Assembly: GCF_002073975.1 (NCBI RefSeq)
Contig: NZ_CP020384.1
Location: 1,178,001-1,242,000, forward strand
Origin: Rhodovulum sp. MB263
GTDB lineage: Bacteria; Pseudomonadota; Alphaproteobacteria; Rhodobacterales; Rhodobacteraceae
Length of the DNA: 64,000 nucleotides
Direction of reading: 5' to 3'
Under the pieces are notes generated by a model. That model was not told where the DNA came from. It saw only the letters and a program-made list of their open reading frames with translations, and did no database searches. Shown here piece by piece: positions 8,619 to 19,120 of this stretch. Each line of letters begins with the position of its first letter. Position 1 is the stretch's first letter. The translations under genes and the position numbers were made by a program.

Positions 8619-9536
8619 TCAGGCCACGGCCTTCAGATCGGCCTGATTGAGGCCGAAGCCCGGCAGGGCCGCGCCCTGCGCGGTCGAGCAGGTTTCCAGC
8701 CGGAACGCGCCGGGTTGCGCGAACAGCGCCCGCAGCAGCCGGTTGGTCAGCGCATGGCCCGCCCGCTCGCCGCGGTAGCGGCCAAGGATCGGGGCCCCCG
8801 CCAAAGCCAGATCTCCAAGCGCGTCCAGCATCTTGTGGCGCACGGGCTCGTCGCGGTGACGCAGCCCGCCGGGGCTCAGGACCTTGTCGCCATCGATCAC
8901 GACTGCATTGTCGAAGGTGCCGCCCAAAGCCAGACCGGCCGCGCGCATCGCCTCGACATCGGCGTTGCGGCAGAAGGTGCGGCTGTCGCAAAGCTCGCGC
9001 ACGAAGGCGCCGTTGGCCATGTTCAGCCGTTTGGCCTGATGGCCGATGGCGGCATCGGCAAAGGTGATCTCGAAATCGATTTCCAGCATGTCGGCCGGAC
9101 CGAGGCTGGCCCGGGCCGCGCCTTCGGAGACCTCGACATGTTCGAGGATGCGCAGCACCCGGACCGGGACGGCCAGCCGGCGCAGGCCGCGCGACAGGAT
9201 GCCATGAACGAAGGGGGCGGAGGAGCCGTCCATCACCGGCACTTCGGGGCCGTCGATCTCGATCAGGGCGTTATGCACGCCACAGCCGGCAAGCGCGGCC
9301 ATCAGATGCTCGACCGTCATCACCGAGGCGCAGCCATTGGCAAGCTTGGTGCAGAGCCGCGAGGGCTCGACCGCGTCCCAGCGGGCGGGAATCAGCGCGT
9401 CGGGGCTGTCGATGTCGGTGCGCCGGAACCAGAGCCCGTATTCCGCCGAGGCAGGATGGATCGTCATCCGGACCGGGCGGCCGGTATGAAGACCGGTTCC
9501 GGTGAAGGTGATCGGGGATTTCAGCGTCGTTTGCAT
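8619..9536 (-). CDS. lpxC: UDP-3-O-acyl-N-acetylglucosamine deacetylase LpxC
   Basis: 305 residues, the usual LpxC length when started at MQTTLKSPITFTGTGLHTG; the open frame continues upstream but without family similarity. It is the zinc-dependent deacetylase that commits to lipid A synthesis. Zinc-binding and catalytic segments are visible: MTVEHLMAAL (His77), RHKMLDALGDLALAG (His and Asp), and the GHALTNRLLRALF segment with the catalytic His. It lies about 280 bases downstream of ftsZ, after a strong terminator, so it probably has its own promoter in 9537-9760. Confidence 0.96.
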   Translation of the reverse strand: MQTTLKSPITFTGTGLHTGRPVRMTIHPASAEYGLWFRRTDIDSPDALIPARWDAVEPSRLCTKLANGCASVMTVEHLMAALAGCGVHNALIEIDGPEVPVMDGSSAPFVHGILSRGLRRLAVPVRVLRILEHVEVSEGAARASLGPADMLEIDFEITFADAAIGHQAKRLNMANGAFVRELCDSRTFCRNADVEAMRAAGLALGGTFDNAVVIDGDKVLSPGGLRHRDEPVRHKMLDALGDLALAGAPILGRYRGERAGHALTNRLLRALFAQPGAFRLETCSTAQGAALPGFGLNQADLKAVA

Positions 9537-9763
9537 GTCGGATCTGCTCGCGGTTGATCCGGGCTTCGCGCGTCCCGGCATCATGGATGTAGAGGCCGAT
9601 CGGGTGCTACTCAATTCAAACATTGCAACGGTCTGAAACAACGCCTCGCAGCGGGCGGCAGGAACCCGCCTGTTCGGCAAATGGCTGATTAACAGTGAGA
9701 AAACATCCCGGCGGTCGAGGTGGCCGGGGTGACGCAACGGCAGCTCTCAAGCCTTGCGCAAGC

Positions 9764-9790
9764 AAAAGGGGGCCGGTCTCCCGGCCCCCC
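9764..9790 (-). terminator. Intrinsic terminator of the ftsZ operon
   Basis: Read on the minus strand: a GC stem GGGGGCCGG, loop GAGA, CCGGCCCCC, followed by TTTT. It starts about 30 bases after the ftsZ stop. It separates the division operon from lpxC. Confidence 0.85.
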
Positions 9791-9819
9791 GAAACTGTCC
9801 GCGCCAAATCGCGTGGCGA

Positions 9820-11442
9820 TCAGTTCGCCTGACGCCGCAGGAAGGCCGGGATCTCGATCCGTTCCTGATCGGGATCCAGATCCTCTTCTTCCTGATGGGC
9901 AGCCGTGCCGCGGCTGTAGAGCGGCGGCTGCTGCCGGAAGGTGTGGGGGTTGCGCTCGGTCTGTTCCGGCGCGTGACCCGACATCCGGTTGATGAGCGAG
10001 CCGATGCCGAACCGCCCCTTGTCACCGCGCGGATCCTCTTGCGAGCCGGAGGCCATCGGCGTGTGCACCGGCTGGCGTGCCGGGGTCTTGGCGACGGCGG
10101 CGCGCAGGCGGGCAAGCGCCTCGGGCGTGGGTTCGCCGGCGCTGCGCGGTTGCGGCGCGACGAAGGTCTCGGCTTCCGGGCTTTCCTCGGGCTGGTAGGC
10201 GGGCGGCGGCAGATCGGCGCCGTCGCGGGCGGTCTCGGCACGCTCATCGGCGGCAAAGCCGGCGCTGGCGGGATCGAAGCCCGAGAAGAGCGACGGCTCC
10301 TGTGCCGGTTCCTGCACCGTTTCGCGGGCAGCGGCGGTGGCGGCGACGGCCGGGCGCATCGGTTGTTGGGCGGCCGGGGCGGCGGCAGGCGCCGGGGCGG
10401 CCTCCTGAACCTCCTCGGGGCGGCGCAGCGGCTCGCGCATCGGGCGGCGCGGCAGCGGGACCTCGTCGATCCGGGCGGCGGCATCGATGCCGGTCGCCAC
10501 GACCGAGACCCGCATCCGGCCGTCCATGTCCGGATCGAGGGTCGAGCCGACGATGATGTTGGCATCGGGATCGACCACGTCGCGGATGCGGTTCGCGGCC
10601 TCGTCCAGTTCGAACAGCGTCAGGTCGTAACCGCCGGTGATGTTGATCAGGACGCCCTTGGCGCCGTTCAGGCTGATCTCGTCCAGCAGCGGGTTGGCGA
10701 TCGCCGCCTCGGCGGCCTGGATCGCGCGATCCTCGCCATCGGCCTCGCCGGTGCCCATCATCGCCTTGCCCATCTCGTCCATCACCGAGCGGACATCGGC
10801 GAAGTCGAGGTTGATCAGGCCGGGCCGGACCATCAGGTCGGTCACGCCCTTGACACCCTGGTAAAGCACGTCATCGGCCAGCGAGAAGGCCTCGGTGAAG
10901 GTCGTGCGCTCATTGGCGATGCGGAACAGGTTCTGGTTCGGGATGATGATGAGGGTGTCGACGACCCGCTGCAGGTTCTCGACGCCTTCCTCGGCCTGGC
11001 GCATCCGCTTGGACCCTTCGAACTGGAAGGGCTTGGTGACGACGCCGACGGTCAGTACACCGAGCTCGCGCGCGGCCTGGGCGATGATCGGGGCAGCCCC
11101 CGTGCCGGTGCCGCCGCCCATGCCGGCTGTGATGAAGCACATATGCGCGCCGGCCAGATGATCGACGATCTGCTCGATCGACTCTTCGGCCGCCGCCGCG
11201 CCGACCGTCGGGCGGGCGCCCGCGCCGAGGCCTTCGGTGACCTTCACGCCCATCTGGATGCGGGCCTGGGCATTCGATTGCTGAAGCGCCTGGGCATCGG
11301 TGTTCGCCACAACGAACTCGACGCCTTCAAGGCGCTTCTCGATCATGTTGTTGACGGCGTTGCCCCCGGCGCCACCGACGCCGAACACCGTGATCCGCGG
11401 CTTGAGCTCTTCCTGCTCAGGCATGGTGAGGTTTAATGCCAT
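9820..11442 (-). CDS. ftsZ: Cell division protein FtsZ
   Basis: 540 residues. The start at 11442 ([21 protein letters not shown]) is the family N-terminus. The tubulin-like GTPase core contains [14 protein letters not shown] and the tubulin signature GGGTGTG at residues 109-115, plus the T7-loop region [12 protein letters not shown] long Pro/Ala/Glu-rich linker of about 190 residues, typical of alphaproteobacterial FtsZ, leads to the conserved C-terminal peptide [11 protein letters not shown] that binds FtsA and other partners. It forms the Z ring at midcell. It lies 177 bases downstream of ftsA and ends at an intrinsic terminator. Confidence 0.98.
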   Translation of the reverse strand: MALNLTMPEQEELKPRITVFGVGGAGGNAVNNMIEKRLEGVEFVVANTDAQALQQSNAQARIQMGVKVTEGLGAGARPTVGAAAAEESIEQIVDHLAGAHMCFITAGMGGGTGTGAAPIIAQAARELGVLTVGVVTKPFQFEGSKRMRQAEEGVENLQRVVDTLIIIPNQNLFRIANERTTFTEAFSLADDVLYQGVKGVTDLMVRPGLINLDFADVRSVMDEMGKAMMGTGEADGEDRAIQAAEAAIANPLLDEISLNGAKGVLINITGGYDLTLFELDEAANRIRDVVDPDANIIVGSTLDPDMDGRMRVSVVATGIDAAARIDEVPLPRRPMREPLRRPEEVQEAAPAPAAAPAAQQPMRPAVAATAAARETVQEPAQEPSLFSGFDPASAGFAADERAETARDGADLPPPAYQPEESPEAETFVAPQPRSAGEPTPEALARLRAAVAKTPARQPVHTPMASGSQEDPRGDKGRFGIGSLINRMSGHAPEQTERNPHTFRQQPPLYSRGTAAHQEEEDLDPDQERIEIPAFLRRQAN

Positions 11443-11619
11443 AGGTCTGGTCCGCCTGCTGTTTTCTATGGGGCCTCGGGGGCCGTTTTCCGCCAAATCT
11501 AGTCTTATCCTACGCAACTAGTGCCGGATCGTCACGGAAAAAACGCTTTAACACCACAAAATCCATATGTCTCTTGACAACAATCTGCGAGATTTTGCCG
11601 ATCTGTCGATATGTAGCGC

Positions 11620-12954
11620 TTACCAGTTTTCCTTGAACCATCTCACGGCTCTTTTCAGCGATCTGGCCGGGTAGCGATCCATCGGCATTTCGAAATCCCA
11701 CCACTCGTCCTGCGGCTGCGCGGCGAAAAGGCACAGCCCCACCAGGGCCGCGAATCCGGGGCCGGTGGCCGATTGCGGCAGGCCGTGCACGCGCAGCGGC
11801 CGGCCGAGCCTGACCTGGTTGCCGAGGATCCGCGCCGCCAGCCCGTCGAGCCCGGGGATCTGGCTGCCGCCCCCGGTGAGAACGATCCGCTGGCTCGGCA
11901 GATGCTCGAAGCCTGCGGCATCGAGCCGGGCGCGCACCTCTTCGAGGATCTCCTCGACCCGGGGGCGCATGATCCCGATCAGCTCGGCCCGGCTGACCGA
12001 GCGGCTGTCGGTCTCGTAATCGCCGCTGTCGCCGCCCAGGCCGATCATCTCGCGGTCGTCCATCCCGGTCGCGACCACGCCGCCGTAAAGCGTCTTGATC
12101 CGCTCGGCGGTCGAGAGCGGCACATGCAGCCCCTTCGAGATGTCCGAGGTGACATGCTCGCCGCCCATCCGCACGCTGTCGGCATAGATCATGTGCTTCT
12201 TGATGAAGATCGAGATGCCGGTGGCGCCGCCGCCCAGATCGACACAGGCCGCGCCCAGTTCCTGTTCGTCCTCGACCAGCGCCGAGATGCCCGAGGCATA
12301 GGCCGAGGAGGCAAGCCCGGCGGGTTCCAGATCGCAGCGCTTGATGCAATGCAGAAGGTTGTGCACCGCGCCGCCATCGACCGTCAGCATGTGCATGTCG
12401 CAGGCTAGCCGGTGGCCGACCTGACCACGCGGATCGACAAGGCCCGAACGGTGATCGAGCGCGAAATTCACCGGCTGGGCATGCAGCACCTCGCGGCTGG
12501 CACCGATCTCGGGCGTCTCGCAGGCGGCCAGAACCCGGGCCACGTCCTGCTCGGCCACGGCATCGTCCAGCACCGTGACCTGGCCGTCCAGCCCGTAGGA
12601 GCGCGGCTCGCCACCCGAGAAGCAGGCGATGACCTGATCGACCCGGACCTGCGCCATCTTCTGCGCCGCCTGCAGCGCGGTGCGGACCGCGCGTTCGGCC
12701 TCGTTCATGCCGTGGATCTCGCCGAAGCGCACCCCGCGCGAGCGGGTGGTGGCCGCGCCGATCACCCGGAACCGCGACTGCCCGGCCAGCGCGCCCATCT
12801 GCTCGACCCCGCCCCGGGGCGGGATGCCGTCGAAGCGCAGCACCAGGCAGGCCACCTTCGAGCTGCCGACATCGAGGATCGCGATCACGCCCCGGTCCAT
12901 CGCCAGCTTGCGCATCCGCCGCATCGCCCGCTGCGAGTGATAGAGGTCCGTCAT
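11620..12954 (-). CDS. ftsA: Cell division protein FtsA
   Basis: 444 residues of the actin/Hsp70 ATPase fold, linking FtsZ to the membrane and divisome. Phosphate-binding segments are visible: AILDVGSSKVACLV near residue 25, ACVDLGGGATGISIFI in the middle, and IVLTGGGSQIPGLDGLAARIL near the C-terminus. The C-terminus ends in a basic/aromatic stretch (SLKRAVRWFKENW) consistent with the membrane-targeting helix. Its ATG shares one base with the ftsQ stop (TGATG), showing translational coupling. Confidence 0.97.
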   Translation of the reverse strand: MTDLYHSQRAMRRMRKLAMDRGVIAILDVGSSKVACLVLRFDGIPPRGGVEQMGALAGQSRFRVIGAATTRSRGVRFGEIHGMNEAERAVRTALQAAQKMAQVRVDQVIACFSGGEPRSYGLDGQVTVLDDAVAEQDVARVLAACETPEIGASREVLHAQPVNFALDHRSGLVDPRGQVGHRLACDMHMLTVDGGAVHNLLHCIKRCDLEPAGLASSAYASGISALVEDEQELGAACVDLGGGATGISIFIKKHMIYADSVRMGGEHVTSDISKGLHVPLSTAERIKTLYGGVVATGMDDREMIGLGGDSGDYETDSRSVSRAELIGIMRPRVEEILEEVRARLDAAGFEHLPSQRIVLTGGGSQIPGLDGLAARILGNQVRLGRPLRVHGLPQSATGPGFAALVGLCLFAAQPQDEWWDFEMPMDRYPARSLKRAVRWFKENW

Positions 12955-13829
12955 CAGTTCACCGCTCCTGCCTGTGTTGTCCGGATTTTCCGGAAATCTT
13001 CGATCGCGGCCTCGGTCAGCCTCAGCGTCGGCCGCTCGGGGTTGCGCAGATCGACCGCCTGGATGTCGCGCGCCAGCATGCCCGACACGTCCTCAAGCGC
13101 GATCACCCGTTCCAGGGCCGCGACCGCGCCGGTCTCGGGCAGGAGGATGCGCTGATCGCGGTCCAGCACCACGTCCCAGCGCCGCTCGCCCATGCGCACG
13201 AGCCCGCGCACCCGCTCGGAAATCGGCGCGGCCGCCGCGAACAGCGCCATCGCCTCGGGCCCGGCCTTCGCGGCGCCGTCGCCCGCGATCAGGGGCAGAT
13301 CGGCGCGGGTTTCGCGGCTGTCGAGCGCAGCGACCCGCCGCCCCCCGGCATCGATCAGGCTCAGCCCGTCGCGGCTGCGCCAGACCAGCGCCGCCTGGCG
13401 TTGCGCGATCTTCATCTCCAGCACGCCGCCGGGCCGGATCCGCAGCTCGGCCGACTTGACGGCGTCGAGCGCGGTCACCGCCTGGCGCATCGCCTCGAGG
13501 TCCAGATCGAAGGACGAGGCCGGCAGGTTCAGCGGCACGATGGCGCGGATCTCGCGGTCGATCGGGTCCGAGGCGCCCTCGATCACCAGAAGCTTGACCA
13601 TGAATTCGGGGCGGGTCTCGATGTCGCGGCGGATCTCGGCCAGCCCGTCGCCGATCGCGGCGCGGCGGTCGGCATCGGCCAGCCAGATCGCCGGGATCGC
13701 GGCCAGCGCGACCAGCGGCAGGCCCTTCAGCACCGCACGGCGCACCAGCGGCGTCAGCCACAGACGCTGGGCACGATAGGCCCAGCGCGAGGGCGCCGGA
13801 TCGCGATAGGGGGGCATCACCGGTCGCAT
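12954..13829 (-). CDS. ftsQ: Cell division protein FtsQ
   Basis: 291 residues. The start at 13829 ([16 protein letters not shown]) is chosen over upstream in-frame starts because GGAGGA lies about seven bases before it. A short cytoplasmic tail is followed by one membrane helix ([18 protein letters not shown]) and a periplasmic POTRA domain ([22 protein letters not shown]) plus the FtsQ domain ([29 protein letters not shown]). It bridges early and late divisome proteins. It overlaps the end of ddl by 13 bases and the ftsA start by one. Confidence 0.95.
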   Translation of the reverse strand: MRPVMPPYRDPAPSRWAYRAQRLWLTPLVRRAVLKGLPLVALAAIPAIWLADADRRAAIGDGLAEIRRDIETRPEFMVKLLVIEGASDPIDREIRAIVPLNLPASSFDLDLEAMRQAVTALDAVKSAELRIRPGGVLEMKIAQRQAALVWRSRDGLSLIDAGGRRVAALDSRETRADLPLIAGDGAAKAGPEAMALFAAAAPISERVRGLVRMGERRWDVVLDRDQRILLPETGAVAALERVIALEDVSGMLARDIQAVDLRNPERPTLRLTEAAIEDFRKIRTTQAGAVN

Positions 13830-14740
13830 GACGCATCCTCCACCAGCCAGCGGCAGAGCCGGCCGAAGGAAATCCCGCAATGCGCGGCCTGTTCGGGCGC
13901 GAGCGAGGTCGGCGTCATGCCGGGCTGGGTATTGGTTTCCAGAAGGATCAGCCCGTCGGTGCCGCGGCTTTCGTCCCAGCGGAAATCGGTGCGGCTGAGG
14001 CCGCGACAGCCCAGCGCGCGATGGGCGCGGAGGGCGAAGTCGAGACAGGCCTCGGAGACCGCGTCCGGCAGATCGGCCGGCACCACATGGCGCGAGCCGC
14101 CCTGCACGTATTTGGCGTGATAGTCGTACCAGCCCTCGGTGAGGATATCGGTCACGCAGAGCGCCCGGTCGCCCATCACCGCGGTCGTCAGCTCGCGGCC
14201 CGGCGCATAGCTTTCGACCAGCACGATATCTGGCATCTCGGGGCCGAGCTGCGGCGGCCTGTTGGCTGCCTCATGGACGATATGGATGCCGACCGACGAG
14301 CCCTCGTTATTGGGCTTCACCACATAGGGCGGTGCGATCACATGGCGGGCCGAGACCTCGGCCTTGCCGGCCAGCACGCTGTCCACCACCGGCAGCCCGG
14401 CCTCGCGATAGGCGTCCTTGGCGCGCTGCTTGTCCATCGCCAGCGCCGAGGCCAGCACGCCCGAATGGGTATAGGGGATCTTCAGCCATTCCAGCAGGCC
14501 CTGGACGCAGCCATCCTCGCCCCAGCGGCCATGCAGCGCGTTGAACACGACATCGGGCGCAGCCGAGACCAGCTGCCCGGGCAGATCCTGCCCGGCATCG
14601 ATCTCGATCACGTCGAAGCCTTCCCCACGCAGAGCGGCGGCGCATTCACGCCCGGATGACAGCGAGACCTCGCGCTCCGACGAGGGGCCGCCCATCAATA
14701 CCGCTATACGGGGGGCTGTCCTGCTCGACTCGCCCGCCAC
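13817..14740 (-). CDS. ddl: D-alanine-D-alanine ligase
   Basis: About 307 residues from a GTG at 14740 with a GAGG eight bases upstream. An in-frame ATG at 14827 would run 46 bases into murB and add unrelated residues. The ATP-grasp enzyme makes D-Ala-D-Ala for peptidoglycan precursors in the cytosol. Segments seen: [20 protein letters not shown] at the N-terminus, [50 protein letters not shown], and the C-terminal [20 protein letters not shown] with metal-binding Glu/Asn. It sits between murB and ftsQ as in other Rhodobacteraceae. Confidence 0.94.
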   Translation of the reverse strand: MAGESSRTAPRIAVLMGGPSSEREVSLSSGRECAAALRGEGFDVIEIDAGQDLPGQLVSAAPDVVFNALHGRWGEDGCVQGLLEWLKIPYTHSGVLASALAMDKQRAKDAYREAGLPVVDSVLAGKAEVSARHVIAPPYVVKPNNEGSSVGIHIVHEAANRPPQLGPEMPDIVLVESYAPGRELTTAVMGDRALCVTDILTEGWYDYHAKYVQGGSRHVVPADLPDAVSEACLDFALRAHRALGCRGLSRTDFRWDESRGTDGLILLETNTQPGMTPTSLAPEQAAHCGISFGRLCRWLVEDASCDR

Positions 14741-14781
14741 TTCTGCTGCCTCGTGATGCGGGAACGTTCCGTCCCGCGTGC

Positions 14782-15714
14782 TTATGGGTTGTCCGGGGCC
14801 GGTTCGCCGACCCTCAGTATTTCCCATTCTAGCTCTATTCCGGAGGATTGAAACACCCTTTTTCGGACCTCCTCGCCCAGCCCCTCGAGATCGGCGGCGG
14901 TGGCGCCATCGGCATTTATGAGGAAGTTCGAATGCTTCTCGGACATCTGCGCGCCGCCCCGCCGCGCGCCCCGCAGACCGGCCGCGTCGATGAGGCTCCA
15001 GGCCTTCATCTCGTGGCTGTCATCGGCCCGCCCGGTCGAGCTGAACCCGGCCGGATTGCGGAACGTCGAGCCGGCGCTGCGCGCGCGGGTGGGCTGGCTG
15101 GCATCGCGGCGGGCGATCTGCTCTTCCATCCGGGCGGCCAGCGCCTCGGGCTGGCCGGGCGGGCCCTCGAAGGTCGCCTCGGTGATGACCCAGCCCTCGG
15201 GCAGGTGGCTCTGGCGGTAGCCGAAGCGCAGGTCCCCGGGCGAGAGCGTCACCCTCTCGCCCGTCCGCGTCACCGCCCGGGCCGAGACCAGGACATCGGC
15301 GACATAGTGCCCGTAGCAGCCCGCATTCATTCGGACCGCGCCGCCGATGGCGCCCGGAATGGTGCGCAGGAAGCTCAGATCGACCCCCGCCTCGGCCGCG
15401 CGGCGGGCGACATGGGCATCGAGCGCTGCCGCCCCGGCGGTGATCCGCGCACCCTCGACCGCAATCGTGTTGAAGCCGCGCCCGAGCCGGATCACGACGC
15501 CGCGGATGCCGCCATCGCGCACGATCAGGTTCGATCCAACGCCCATCGGAAAGACCGGCATGTCGGCGGGCAGGGCGGTCAGGAAGGTGGCGAGATCCTC
15601 GGCATCGGCGGGCTGGAACAGCCAGTCGGCGGGGCCGCCGACCCGAAGCCAGGTCAACTCGCTCAGCGCCTTGCCGGGGGTCAGCCGGCCGCGCGGTTCC
15701 GGCATTTCTGTCAT
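14782..15714 (-). CDS. murB: UDP-N-acetylenolpyruvoylglucosamine reductase MurB
   Basis: 310 residues from ATG 15714, which follows GGAGG by nine bases. This FAD- and NADPH-dependent enzyme reduces the enolpyruvyl group to UDP-MurNAc in the cytosol. Seen: [15 protein letters not shown] (FAD domain), [48 protein letters not shown], the catalytic [10 protein letters not shown] with the active-site Ser, and [21 protein letters not shown]. The start overlaps the upstream membrane-protein stop by ATGA. Confidence 0.97.
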   Translation of the reverse strand: MTEMPEPRGRLTPGKALSELTWLRVGGPADWLFQPADAEDLATFLTALPADMPVFPMGVGSNLIVRDGGIRGVVIRLGRGFNTIAVEGARITAGAAALDAHVARRAAEAGVDLSFLRTIPGAIGGAVRMNAGCYGHYVADVLVSARAVTRTGERVTLSPGDLRFGYRQSHLPEGWVITEATFEGPPGQPEALAARMEEQIARRDASQPTRARSAGSTFRNPAGFSSTGRADDSHEMKAWSLIDAAGLRGARRGGAQMSEKHSNFLINADGATAADLEGLGEEVRKRVFQSSGIELEWEILRVGEPAPDNP

Positions 15715-16004
15715 CCGTCGCCGCCTCCGATCCATGCGCCGAGCGCATAAAGGACCGCCGAGATAAGCGCAACCGCGCCCCAGGGGGCGAGCACGGCCGA
15801 GGGCGCCAGCACCGTCGCGCCGCCGCCCCCAGCGGTCTGCAGCTTGAGGCTGCCCCAGATCGCCAGGACCGAGCTGGTGTAAAGCCCGAACAGGATGGTG
15901 AAGCCGATGGCATTGCGCATCAATCCGTGGCTCAGCGCGGCATAGGCTACAACCGGCCCCGCCGCCCAGCTGCCATAGGCCAGAAGGAGCGTCGGTCCGG
16001 TCAT
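15711..16004 (-). CDS. Small integral membrane protein of the mur operon
   Basis: 97 residues with three likely membrane helices (roughly residues 3-20, 27-47 and 73-92) and a Gly-rich loop between the second and third. No catalytic motif seen; family not recognised with certainty. It is locked into the operon: its ATG overlaps the DUF2484 stop by four bases and its stop overlaps the murB ATG by four. That coupling argues for a real gene. A role in envelope synthesis is only guilt by association. Confidence 0.75.
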   Translation of the reverse strand: MTGPTLLLAYGSWAAGPVVAYAALSHGLMRNAIGFTILFGLYTSSVLAIWGSLKLQTAGGGGATVLAPSAVLAPWGAVALISAVLYALGAWIGGGDG

Positions 16005-16255
16005 TTGCCGCTGCGCCGCCGCCGCCGCTGGAGCCCGCGTCCGAGATAGGCCGGTGCCAGGCGCAGGACCGATGCCCCCCCCGTCAGCGAGATCAGCCCC
16101 CAGAGCGGGCCGCTCTGATAGGTCACGAGACCCAGCAGGGGAATGCCGGAGGCGATCAGCGAAAAGGCCAGGATCCAGTGGAGCTTTTCGGGCAGGATCC
16201 CGATCACGACCGCCACCAGGACCCACAGACAGGCCAGCGCCAGAGACAGCGTCAT
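16001..16255 (-). CDS. DUF2484 family small membrane protein
   Basis: 84 residues, starting [19 protein letters not shown]. Two or three hydrophobic helices end in a strongly basic tail ([14 protein letters not shown]). It resembles the DUF2484 proteins found between murC and murB in Rhodobacteraceae, function unknown. The start is ATG 16255; the stop overlaps the next gene's start (ATGA). A 373-base stretch separates it from murC. Confidence 0.8.
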   Translation of the reverse strand: MTLSLALACLWVLVAVVIGILPEKLHWILAFSLIASGIPLLGLVTYQSGPLWGLISLTGGASVLRLAPAYLGRGLQRRRRRSGK

Positions 16256-16391
16256 CTCGGGGCCTCGTGGCAAGGCAGGGCGGCCCCCGGAGCCTTGCCC
16301 CCGGGAAAGGTTCCCGGCGCCGGAAAGCTCTGTCGGGCGGAGAGGCGATGTCGGGGGGCTGCTGCGGCCAGGTTCGCCGCCCGCGGCGCGG

Positions 16392-16610
16392 TCATCGGGT
16401 CCGGCTCCGGGGGCCGCTGTCACGCGACAGCATCCCGAAGGCGCCGCCGAAACCGGCGGGCAGGCCGACCGGGAAGGCGGCGGCGCGGAACGCCCGGGCC
16501 GGCGGCACCGCATCCACGACCGGGGGCGCGGCGCGGTGCGGCCTGCGCAGTTCCCGACGGCCCGCCTTGAGGACCGGGCCCCGGTTCGCAATGACCAGAT
16601 GGAAGACCAT
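16392..16610 (-). CDS. Possible small ORF between murC and DUF2484
   Basis: A 72-residue frame begins 18 bases after the murC stop (MVFHLVIANRGPVLKAGRR). It is Arg/Ala/Pro-rich after the first 20 residues, with only a weak AAGG upstream and no recognised domain. It may be merely the open frame expected in GC-rich DNA. It is the only candidate in the 373-base gap 16256-16628. Confidence 0.25.
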   Translation of the reverse strand: MVFHLVIANRGPVLKAGRRELRRPHRAAPPVVDAVPPARAFRAAAFPVGLPAGFGGAFGMLSRDSGPRSRTR

Positions 16611-16628
16611 GCCGCCTTGTCCGCTCCC

Positions 16629-18029
16629 TTACTCTGCGAGCCGCGCGGGCAGGTTGTTGGCCCAGGCGCTGATCGTGCCCGCGCCGAGGCAGACCACCAT
16701 GTCGCCGGGGCCGGCCTGTTCGCGCACCAGCCGCACCAGATCGTCCTCGCTGAGGATGGCCCTGGCATGGCGGTGGCCGTGGCGGATCAGCCCGGCGACC
16801 AGATCGTCGCGCGTGGCGCCTGCGACCGGCTCTTCGCCCGCGGCATAGACCTCGGCGATGCCGACCACGTCGGCCTCGTTGAAACAGGTGCAGAAATCGT
16901 CGAACAGCGAATGCAGCCGCGAATAGCGATGCGGCTGATGCACGGCGATGACCCGGCCCTCGGTCGCCTGGCGCGCCGCTTTCAGCACCGCCGCGATCTC
17001 GACCGGGTGGTGGCCGTAATCGTCGATGACGGCGATGCCATTGGCCTCGCCGACCCGGGTGAAGCGCCGGTTGACGCCTGCGAAACCGGCCAGCGCGCTG
17101 CGGATCTCGTCGGCCTTCATCCCCAGATGCCGCGCCACCGCCACCGCGGCGAGCGCGTTCGAGACGTTGTGATCGCCCGGCATCGGCAGGGTGCAGCCCT
17201 CGATCACCATCTCCTCGGCCTGCAGCGCGATGTCGAAATGGGCTTTGCCGGTCTCATAGCGCAGGTTGATCGCGCGCACATCGGCCTGGGCGTTGAAGCC
17301 GAAGGTGATCACCTTGCGGTCGGTGACCCGGCCGACCAGCGCCTGCACCTCGGCATGATCGGTGCAGCAGACCGCGAGCCCGTAGAAGGGGATGTTCGAG
17401 ACGAAATCGTAGAAGCCCTGCCGGAGCGCCTCGAAGCTGCCCCAGTGCTCCATGTGCTCGGGATCGATATTGGTCACGATGGCGATGGTCGCGGGCAGGC
17501 GGTTGAAGGTCCCGTCGGATTCGTCGGCCTCGACCACCATCCATTCGCCCGCGCCCATCCGGGCATTCGAGCCATAGGCATGGATGATGCCGCCATTGAT
17601 CACGGTCGGGTCGAGCCCGCCTGCATCGAGAAGCGTCGCCACCATCGTCGTCGTGGTGGTCTTGCCATGGGTGCCCGCCACCGCGACATTCGATTTCAGC
17701 CGCATCAGCTCGGCCAGCATCTCGGCCCGGCGCACGATCGGCAGGCCACGCCGCCGCGCGGCATCGAGCTCGGGATTGCCGGGCTTGATCGCCGAGGAGA
17801 TCACCACGACCTCGGCATTCTCGAGGTTCTCCTCGCGCTGGCCCTCGAAGACGGTCGCGCCCAGGCCCGCCAGCCGGTCGGTAATCTTCGAGGCCTTCAG
17901 ATCCGAGCCCTGCACCCGGTAGCCGAGGTTCAACAGCACCTCGGCGATGCCGGACATGCCGATGCCTCCGATCCCGACGAAATGGATCGGTCCGACATCG
18001 GTCGGCAGCTTGGTTGCCGCGTTCATCAT
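16629..18029 (-). CDS. murC: UDP-N-acetylmuramate-L-alanine ligase
   Basis: 466 residues. It adds L-Ala to UDP-MurNAc, the first amino acid of the stem peptide. N-terminal [18 protein letters not shown] nucleotide-binding domain; ATP-binding GTHGKTT at residues 119-125; central [12 protein letters not shown]; and C-terminal [20 protein letters not shown] and [16 protein letters not shown] segments, all typical of MurC. Two adjacent ATGs (18029, 18026) both overlap the murG stop, so the exact start is open by one residue. Confidence 0.98.
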   Translation of the reverse strand: MMNAATKLPTDVGPIHFVGIGGIGMSGIAEVLLNLGYRVQGSDLKASKITDRLAGLGATVFEGQREENLENAEVVVISSAIKPGNPELDAARRRGLPIVRRAEMLAELMRLKSNVAVAGTHGKTTTTTMVATLLDAGGLDPTVINGGIIHAYGSNARMGAGEWMVVEADESDGTFNRLPATIAIVTNIDPEHMEHWGSFEALRQGFYDFVSNIPFYGLAVCCTDHAEVQALVGRVTDRKVITFGFNAQADVRAINLRYETGKAHFDIALQAEEMVIEGCTLPMPGDHNVSNALAAVAVARHLGMKADEIRSALAGFAGVNRRFTRVGEANGIAVIDDYGHHPVEIAAVLKAARQATEGRVIAVHQPHRYSRLHSLFDDFCTCFNEADVVGIAEVYAAGEEPVAGATRDDLVAGLIRHGHRHARAILSEDDLVRLVREQAGPGDMVVCLGAGTISAWANNLPARLAE

Positions 18030-19120
18030 TTTCCTTCTCCGCCCAGTGCCTCGACGATCTCGGCCAGCCCGTCGACGGCATCGGGTTTGCCGCAGCGCAT
18101 CGCCGCCACCGCCATCTGCATCGCCCCCTTGGGCTGGCCCAGAACCGTGGCGATCTGGTCTGAAAGCGCTGCCGGGTCAAGCGCCTTTTCCGGGATCAGG
18201 ATAGCCGCGCCGGCCTCGACCAGACCGCGGGCATTGGCGGTCTGGTGATCGCCCGCGGCATGCGGGTAGGGGATCAGGATCGCGGGCCGTCCGATGGCCG
18301 CGATATCGGCCACCGAAGAGGCGCCCGAGCGGCTGATCACCAGCTGCGCCTCGGCCAGTCGGGCGGGAATGTCGTCGAAGAAGGGCCGGACCTCGGCCGT
18401 GACCCCGGCCGCCTCATAGGCCGCCACCACCCGCTCGAGATCCTCCGCGCGGGCCTGATGCGAGACCCTGAGATAGCCGCGCATCTCGGCGGGCAGGGCG
18501 GCGATGGCGGCGGGCACGCTTTCCGAGATCGCCCGCGCGCCCTGACTGCCGCCGATGGCGACAAGGCTCATCGGATAGTCGCCGGGCGGGATATAGGGCG
18601 CGCCCGCGCGCTCGCGCACGGCGGCCCGGATCGGATTGCCGGTATGGAAGGCCTCGACGCCTTCGGGCAGATCGGTCGGCCAGACCCCGCAGGCCAGGGC
18701 ATGGACGCGGGGCGCGAACAGCCGGTTGACCTTGCCCAGCACGCCGTTCTGTTCATGGATCATCCGCGGCCGCCTGAGCAGCGTCGCCGCGCTCAGCGCC
18801 GGGAAGGACGGATAGCCGCCGAAGCCCGCCACGACGGCAGGCCTGTCGCGCAGCATCCGCCACAGCATCGCCGCGACGCCCGCCGCCAGCCGGAAGGGCG
18901 AGACCGCGCGTGCCAGCGGCCCGCCCCGGTCGGGGCTATCCGCGGCGATGGTCTCGATCTCGACTGCGGCCGGAAAGCCGCCCGCATAGCGCGCCCCGCG
19001 CGCGTCGGTCGAGAGCTTCACCCGCCAGCCGCGCGCCAGCATGGTCTCGGCCAGCGCCTGAGCCGGGAACATGTGCCCGCCGGTGCCCCCGGCGGCGATG
19101 ACCAGAAGCGGGGCGCTCAT
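18026..19120 (-). CDS. murG: Lipid II synthase MurG (GlcNAc transferase)
   Basis: 364 residues from ATG 19120, preceded by AAGGAG at six-base spacing. It is a membrane-associated GT28 glycosyltransferase adding GlcNAc to lipid I. Seen: [20 protein letters not shown] at the N-terminus, [34 protein letters not shown], and the UDP-GlcNAc donor region [41 protein letters not shown] overlap with ftsW upstream and overlap with murC downstream. Confidence 0.97.
   Translation of the reverse strand: MSAPLLVIAAGGTGGHMFPAQALAETMLARGWRVKLSTDARGARYAGGFPAAVEIETIAADSPDRGGPLARAVSPFRLAAGVAAMLWRMLRDRPAVVAGFGGYPSFPALSAATLLRRPRMIHEQNGVLGKVNRLFAPRVHALACGVWPTDLPEGVEAFHTGNPIRAAVRERAGAPYIPPGDYPMSLVAIGGSQGARAISESVPAAIAALPAEMRGYLRVSHQARAEDLERVVAAYEAAGVTAEVRPFFDDIPARLAEAQLVISRSGASSVADIAAIGRPAILIPYPHAAGDHQTANARGLVEAGAAILIPEKALDPAALSDQIATVLGQPKGAMQMAVAAMRCGKPDAVDGLAEIVEALGGEGK

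Noticed and set aside
9754-11436. Long plus-strand open frame opposite ftsZ
   Set aside because: Antisense shadow; ftsZ itself is certain and the frame has no domain.
16143-18248. Long plus-strand open frame opposite murC
   Set aside because: Antisense of murC; no ribosome site or recognisable motif.
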